NCBI GenBank assembly: GCA_934661135.1
Contig: CAKUJA010000047.1
Span: 1-17,381, forward strand
DNA: 17,381 nt
Direction of reading: 5' to 3'
Origin: an uncultured Oscillospiraceae bacterium
GTDB taxonomy: Bacteria > Bacillota > Clostridia > Oscillospirales > Oscillospiraceae
Shown: one piece after another, positions 15,137-17,381 of the stretch
How the letters are laid out: the number at the start of each line of letters is the position of its first letter
Position numbering within the stretch: position 1 is the stretch's first letter
Made by a program: the position numbers and the translations under genes
The notes under the pieces: generated by a model
The model's database searches: none
Told to the model about the DNA's origin: nothing
What the model saw: the letters and a program-made list of their open reading frames with translations, nothing else

Positions 15137-16053
15137 TCGGCAGACTTGAGCGACGCGGAAGCGAAATTCAGCGTGTACTCGATCTCATGCGGGGTGCTCA
15201 TCGCGGTGGTATCGCCGACGACCGTGAGGTCGGTGTCGAAAGCCGCAACGGGAATTTCAAACGTGGAGCCGGGATCGGTCGAGAGAACATCGTAACGGGC
15301 ACCGTCCACGAGCATATAGTCGTACTTGCTGCTGCTCCAGACGATGGTGGCGGTGACCGCGCCATCGGCCACGGTCAGCGTGCAGGGAGACTGCACATAG
15401 GCCTTGCCGGAGCCGCCCGCGAAGGTCAGCTCGACGGTATATGCGCCGTCGGTCAGGCCGAGATCGGCAGCCGTTTTGCCGGACGCTTCGACCGGAACCG
15501 GATTGGAAACGGAGACCTTGTGGTCATACCATTTGCCCTTCTTGCCGATCAGGGCGACATCAAATTCCTCGTCCAGCACGGGAACCGGAATATCGAAGCC
15601 GTAGACCTCGTCGGAAAGGCCGTCGGAATAGGTGACGGTATCGGTCGTCGGCTGGAGCAGGACGGCACCGTCTTTCTGCGCGTCCTCGGCCGTGCCGGGA
15701 AACAGATTGAGAATGCTGGTGGAGGCCAGGCTGACGTGGATGGTCATCTCGCCGTTTTCCACGGTGAGCGTCCCCTTGCCGTCACAGGCTTCATTGGCGT
15801 GGAACATAGAACTGTCGGTGTTGAACTCGGCAGTATAGACCCCGTCGGGCAGCGCCGGCTGCTCAGGTTCTTCCTCGGCTTCCGGTTCCGCGGGGGTCTC
15901 CTCCTCGGCGGACTGCTCCGGGGTTTCCGGTTCAGCGGTCTGTTCGGTCTGCTCCGACTCGGTGGATTCAGCCGGTGCGGACTGCTGCGCGCAGCCGGCC
16001 AAAACCGCAAGCAGCATCAGCACGGCAAGTACAAGGGCGATGAACTTCTTCAT
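15133..16053 (-). CDS. Lipoprotein with two tandem NEAT-like beta-rich domains, associated with the ABC importer
   Basis: The 306-residue product starts with MKK, a hydrophobic stretch and the lipobox LAGC (Cys21), so it should be anchored to the outer face of the membrane. Residues 22-68 form an acidic Glu/Pro/Thr/Ser linker. Two related domains follow at about 69-184 and 201-298. Each starts with DGxYTxE, then a strand pair (GTLTVENGEMTIHVSL at 94-109; CTLTVADGAVTATIVW at 224-239) and an 'F(D/E)IPV' strand (153-157; 265-269). Domain 2 has SSKYDYMLVDGARY with Tyr244, Tyr246 and Tyr254; domain 1 lacks these tyrosines. The layout recalls NEAT-type heme-binding modules, but assignment to that family is not certain. 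Its stop overlaps the start of the binding-protein gene (ATGA), which argues for a partner role in ligand capture. The ligand is unknown; heme, another metal-tetrapyrrole or a corrinoid would fit the context. Confidence 0.75.
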   Translation of the reverse strand: MKKFIALVLAVLMLLAVLAGCAQQSAPAESTESEQTEQTAEPETPEQSAEEETPAEPEAEEEPEQPALPDGVYTAEFNTDSSMFHANEACDGKGTLTVENGEMTIHVSLASTSILNLFPGTAEDAQKDGAVLLQPTTDTVTYSDGLSDEVYGFDIPVPVLDEEFDVALIGKKGKWYDHKVSVSNPVPVEASGKTAADLGLTDGAYTVELTFAGGSGKAYVQSPCTLTVADGAVTATIVWSSSKYDYMLVDGARYDVLSTDPGSTFEIPVAAFDTDLTVVGDTTAMSTPHEIEYTLNFASASLKSAE

Positions 16054-16060
16054 AGTGGTT

Positions 16061-16066
16061 TCCTCC
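16061..16066 (-). promoter_or_regulatory. Ribosome binding site AGGAGG that fixes the lipoprotein start
   Basis: AGGAGG lies 7 nt before the ATG at 16051-16053. It selects this start over an in-frame ATG at 16149, which has no such site and would put 32 residues in front of an obvious lipoprotein signal peptide. Confidence 0.85.
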
Positions 16067-16078
16067 TGAGATGGCTTG

Positions 16079-16109
16079 GCTCCGGGGCAGGTTTTTCCTA
16101 CCCCGGAGC
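16079..16109 (-). other. Strong intercistronic stem-loop before the lipoprotein gene
   Basis: In the minus-strand transcript the arms are GCTCCGGGGTAGG and CCTGCCCCGGAGC, a 13-bp stem with one wobble pair and an AAAAA loop. There is no T tract after it, so it does not look like a factor-independent terminator. The hairpin base lies 12 nt before the AGGAGG of the next gene. Such hairpins commonly protect or define the ends of processed segments of polycistronic mRNA; that role here is inferred from position. Confidence 0.7.
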
Positions 16110-16208
16110 TTGGTTCTGAGGCAGCGCCGCACGATTTGGCAGGCAGCATTGACGGAAATGATCCGTCGAAGCGTGCAGGCGCAATTATGCGGTGCTGTCT
16201 AGGTCAAA

Positions 16209-17381
16209 TTAGGCATTGAGGGCGTCGATCGCCGCCTTGGTATGGGCAACATAGAGCGCCTGCACGTCGGCGATTTCGCCAAGGCCGTGGATCTGGCAGT
16301 CGACGGCGAAGCCGGCAGCTTCAAACATGGTCTTCCAGGAGTCTTCCTCGGAGCCGGCCATATCGTTGTTGGCATGGTCGCCGGCGACGACCATCAGCGG
16401 GCGCAGGATGACGTTGGTGTAGCCGGCAGCCTTGACAGCTTCGATGACGGCTTCGCAGGCGGTCTCCTCCGGCTCACCCTCGACGGTGCCGATAAAGACG
16501 TTCTCATAGCCGAGGTTCTGCATCTGAGTCTGCATCTGGCTGTACGTCACCTTGGCAACGTGCGCGGTGCCGTGACCCATGAACACAAACGCGGTGCCGG
16601 CGTCCTTGGCGGCATCAAGGCTCTCGAAGCCGGAATCGGCAACAGCCGCAGCGGTGATGGCCTTGGCAACAGCTTCCTTGTCGGCATTGATGACGGTAGC
16701 GTCGGAGCCGACTTCGCCAAGCAGCGGCTCGGCAATGGAGACGGATTCAAACTTGTCCTTATACTGCTCGATGGCTTCGCACATCTCGTCGTACTCGGCA
16801 CCGTGCATCAGGTGCGTCGGCTGGACAACGAGGTTCTTGACGCCGTTGGCGACAGCGCGCTCAAGCGCCTGCTGCATATTGTCGATCTTCTCGCCGTCAC
16901 GCGCCTGAACATGGTTGATGATGATCTGCGCGGTGAACGCACGACGGACAGACCAGTCGGGGTTGGCTTCCTGAAGGGCGTCTTCGATCCCCTTGATGTC
17001 AGCAACACGGCTGTCGTTGTAGGACGTGCCGAAGGAGACGACGAGCAGCTCGTTTTCGCCGATGTCGTCCTGGTTGCGCGGGTCGTCCTTGCTGGCGTCG
17101 CCGGTGTCAAGGCCGAAATAGTCGGGGCTGGCTTCTTCGCCTTCGACAAGCGCTTTCTGTGCGTCGGTCAGAGCGTCCCACGCGGCCTTGGCAGCTTCGC
17201 ACTGGGCATCGGTGTCATCGGTGCGCTCCTGCACATAGATGGCGTCAATCATGGCGGCAACCTCATCGGCAGCGGCCTGATCCAGTTCTTCCTGGGACGG
17301 CTGCGCTTCCTCTTCCGGCGTTTCTTCTTCGGTGGTGGTGGTTTCTTCCGTGGTGGTCTGCTCGGTCTCAGCCGGGTCGAC
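16209..17381 (-). CDS. cbiK: CbiK-type sirohydrochlorin cobaltochelatase, probably exported (5' end missing)
   Basis: CbiK inserts Co2+ into sirohydrochlorin to start the anaerobic cobalamin pathway. The frame is open to the right edge, so the start is outside the window; 390 residues are visible. The catalytic domain begins near visible residue 109 (LLVVSFGTSYND) and carries the class II chelatase signatures HGAEYDEM (Glu196), VFMGHGTAHVA (His270) and VVAGDHANNDMAG (His336), matching the Glu/His/His set known in Salmonella CbiK. It ends with the family-typical GLGE...VAHTKAAID. The roughly 108 residues before it are not part of cytosolic CbiK: a Glu/Thr-rich stretch, then a helical module containing AAWDALTDAQKALV, which resembles linker repeats of Firmicutes surface proteins. 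This suggests export, as for periplasmic CbiK of Desulfovibrio, but the signal peptide itself is not visible. The ATG at 17250-17252 is internal to the open frame and is probably not the start. Stop is TAA; the next gene follows after 155 bp. Confidence 0.9.
   Translation of the reverse strand, partial: VDPAETEQTTTEETTTTEEETPEEEAQPSQEELDQAAADEVAAMIDAIYVQERTDDTDAQCEAAKAAWDALTDAQKALVEGEEASPDYFGLDTGDASKDDPRNQDDIGENELLVVSFGTSYNDSRVADIKGIEDALQEANPDWSVRRAFTAQIIINHVQARDGEKIDNMQQALERAVANGVKNLVVQPTHLMHGAEYDEMCEAIEQYKDKFESVSIAEPLLGEVGSDATVINADKEAVAKAITAAAVADSGFESLDAAKDAGTAFVFMGHGTAHVAKVTYSQMQTQMQNLGYENVFIGTVEGEPEETACEAVIEAVKAAGYTNVILRPLMVVAGDHANNDMAGSEEDSWKTMFEAAGFAVDCQIHGLGEIADVQALYVAHTKAAIDALNA

Larger units (their letters stand above)
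16054..16208 (-). other. 155-bp structured intercistronic region between cbiK and the lipoprotein gene
   Basis: This is the longest gap inside the operon and holds no credible gene. It contains three dyads: CGCA/TGCG around TAAT near 16182-16193, GACGGA/TCCGTC at 16151-16156 and 16162-16167, and the strong 13-bp stem at 16079-16109 listed separately. A CATAAT hexamer and a TTGACC hexamer occur near the cbiK stop but are only about 12 bp apart, so no promoter is called. No cobalamin riboswitch core is apparent. The structure may matter for RNA processing or for setting different expression of the genes on each side; this is inference. Confidence 0.5.

Noticed and set aside
16079..16109. Partial likeness to a cobalamin riboswitch B12 box (AGGAAAAACCTGCC in the transcript)
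   Set aside because: The match is explained by the two arms of a perfect local hairpin; the 155-nt gap is too short for a full cobalamin riboswitch and the other conserved core elements are not visible.
13985..16119. Long plus-strand open frames of 436 and 377 codons
   Set aside because: They lie opposite the lipoprotein and binding-protein genes, have low-complexity Arg/Gly/His-rich translations and no recognisable domains; they are antisense shadows caused by GC-rich codon use.
16180..16208. Possible promoter TTGACC ... CATAAT just after the cbiK stop
   Set aside because: The two hexamers are only about 12 bp apart, far from the usual 16-18 bp, and no good -35 sits at the right distance from CATAAT.
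1..17381. CRISPR arrays, tRNA or rRNA genes, insertion sequences, phage genes
   Set aside because: None seen on either strand; the window is filled by the operon with no transposase, integrase or regular spacer-repeat pattern.

Overview
The window is one 17-kb, single-direction gene block. All sixteen genes read on the minus strand, so transcription runs from the right edge to the left. It encodes almost the whole anaerobic (early cobalt insertion) cobalamin pathway, led by an exported-looking metal chelatase and an ABC importer. The GC-rich composition, AGGAGG-type ribosome sites, LAGC-type lipoproteins with acidic Glu/Thr/Pro linkers and a surface-protein helical module ending in 'AxxAWDALTDAQKALV' suggest a Gram-positive anaerobe of the Clostridia, probably an Oscillospiraceae-like gut bacterium. 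This placement is inference, because no rRNA or other phylogenetic marker is present.

In transcription order the layout is as follows. (1) A surface/tetrapyrrole module: a 5'-truncated CbiK (left of 17381), a lipoprotein with two related beta-rich domains, a BtuF/FecB-like binding lipoprotein, a FecCD/BtuC-like permease and a BtuD/FecE-like ATPase. (2) The corrin ring genes: cbiL, cbiA, cbiC, cbiD, cbiF, cbiG, cbiH and a single gene fusing CbiJ, CbiE and CbiT. (3) The late genes: cbiB, a cobD-like aminotransferase and cbiP. (4) A strong hairpin/T-tract terminator that contains the cbiP stop codon, followed by a 180-bp stretch full of short dyads at the left edge.

Together the enzymes cover cobalt-sirohydrochlorin to adenosylcobinamide phosphate: C20 methylation (CbiL), C17 methylation and ring contraction (CbiH), lactone opening (CbiG), C11 and C1 methylation (CbiF, CbiD), reduction (CbiJ), C5/C15 methylation with decarboxylation (CbiE/CbiT), methyl migration (CbiC), amidations (CbiA, CbiP) and aminopropanol (phosphate) attachment (CobD, CbiB). 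Not present here are a CbiMNQO-type cobalt importer, a corrinoid adenosyltransferase, the nucleotide-loop genes (cobU/S/T/C) and sirohydrochlorin synthesis genes. Genes are tightly coupled, with ATGA overlaps or gaps of a few bases. Only three gaps exceed 50 bp: 16054-16208, 13919-13972 and 3696-3772. The first two carry stable hairpins just before strong ribosome sites.

The most interesting part is the right-hand module. A chelatase that keeps its key residues but looks exported is encoded next to a two-domain lipoprotein of uncertain ligand and a complete FecBCD-type importer. That arrangement suggests metal-tetrapyrrole handling at the cell surface feeding the internal corrin pathway. The role is inferred, not shown.
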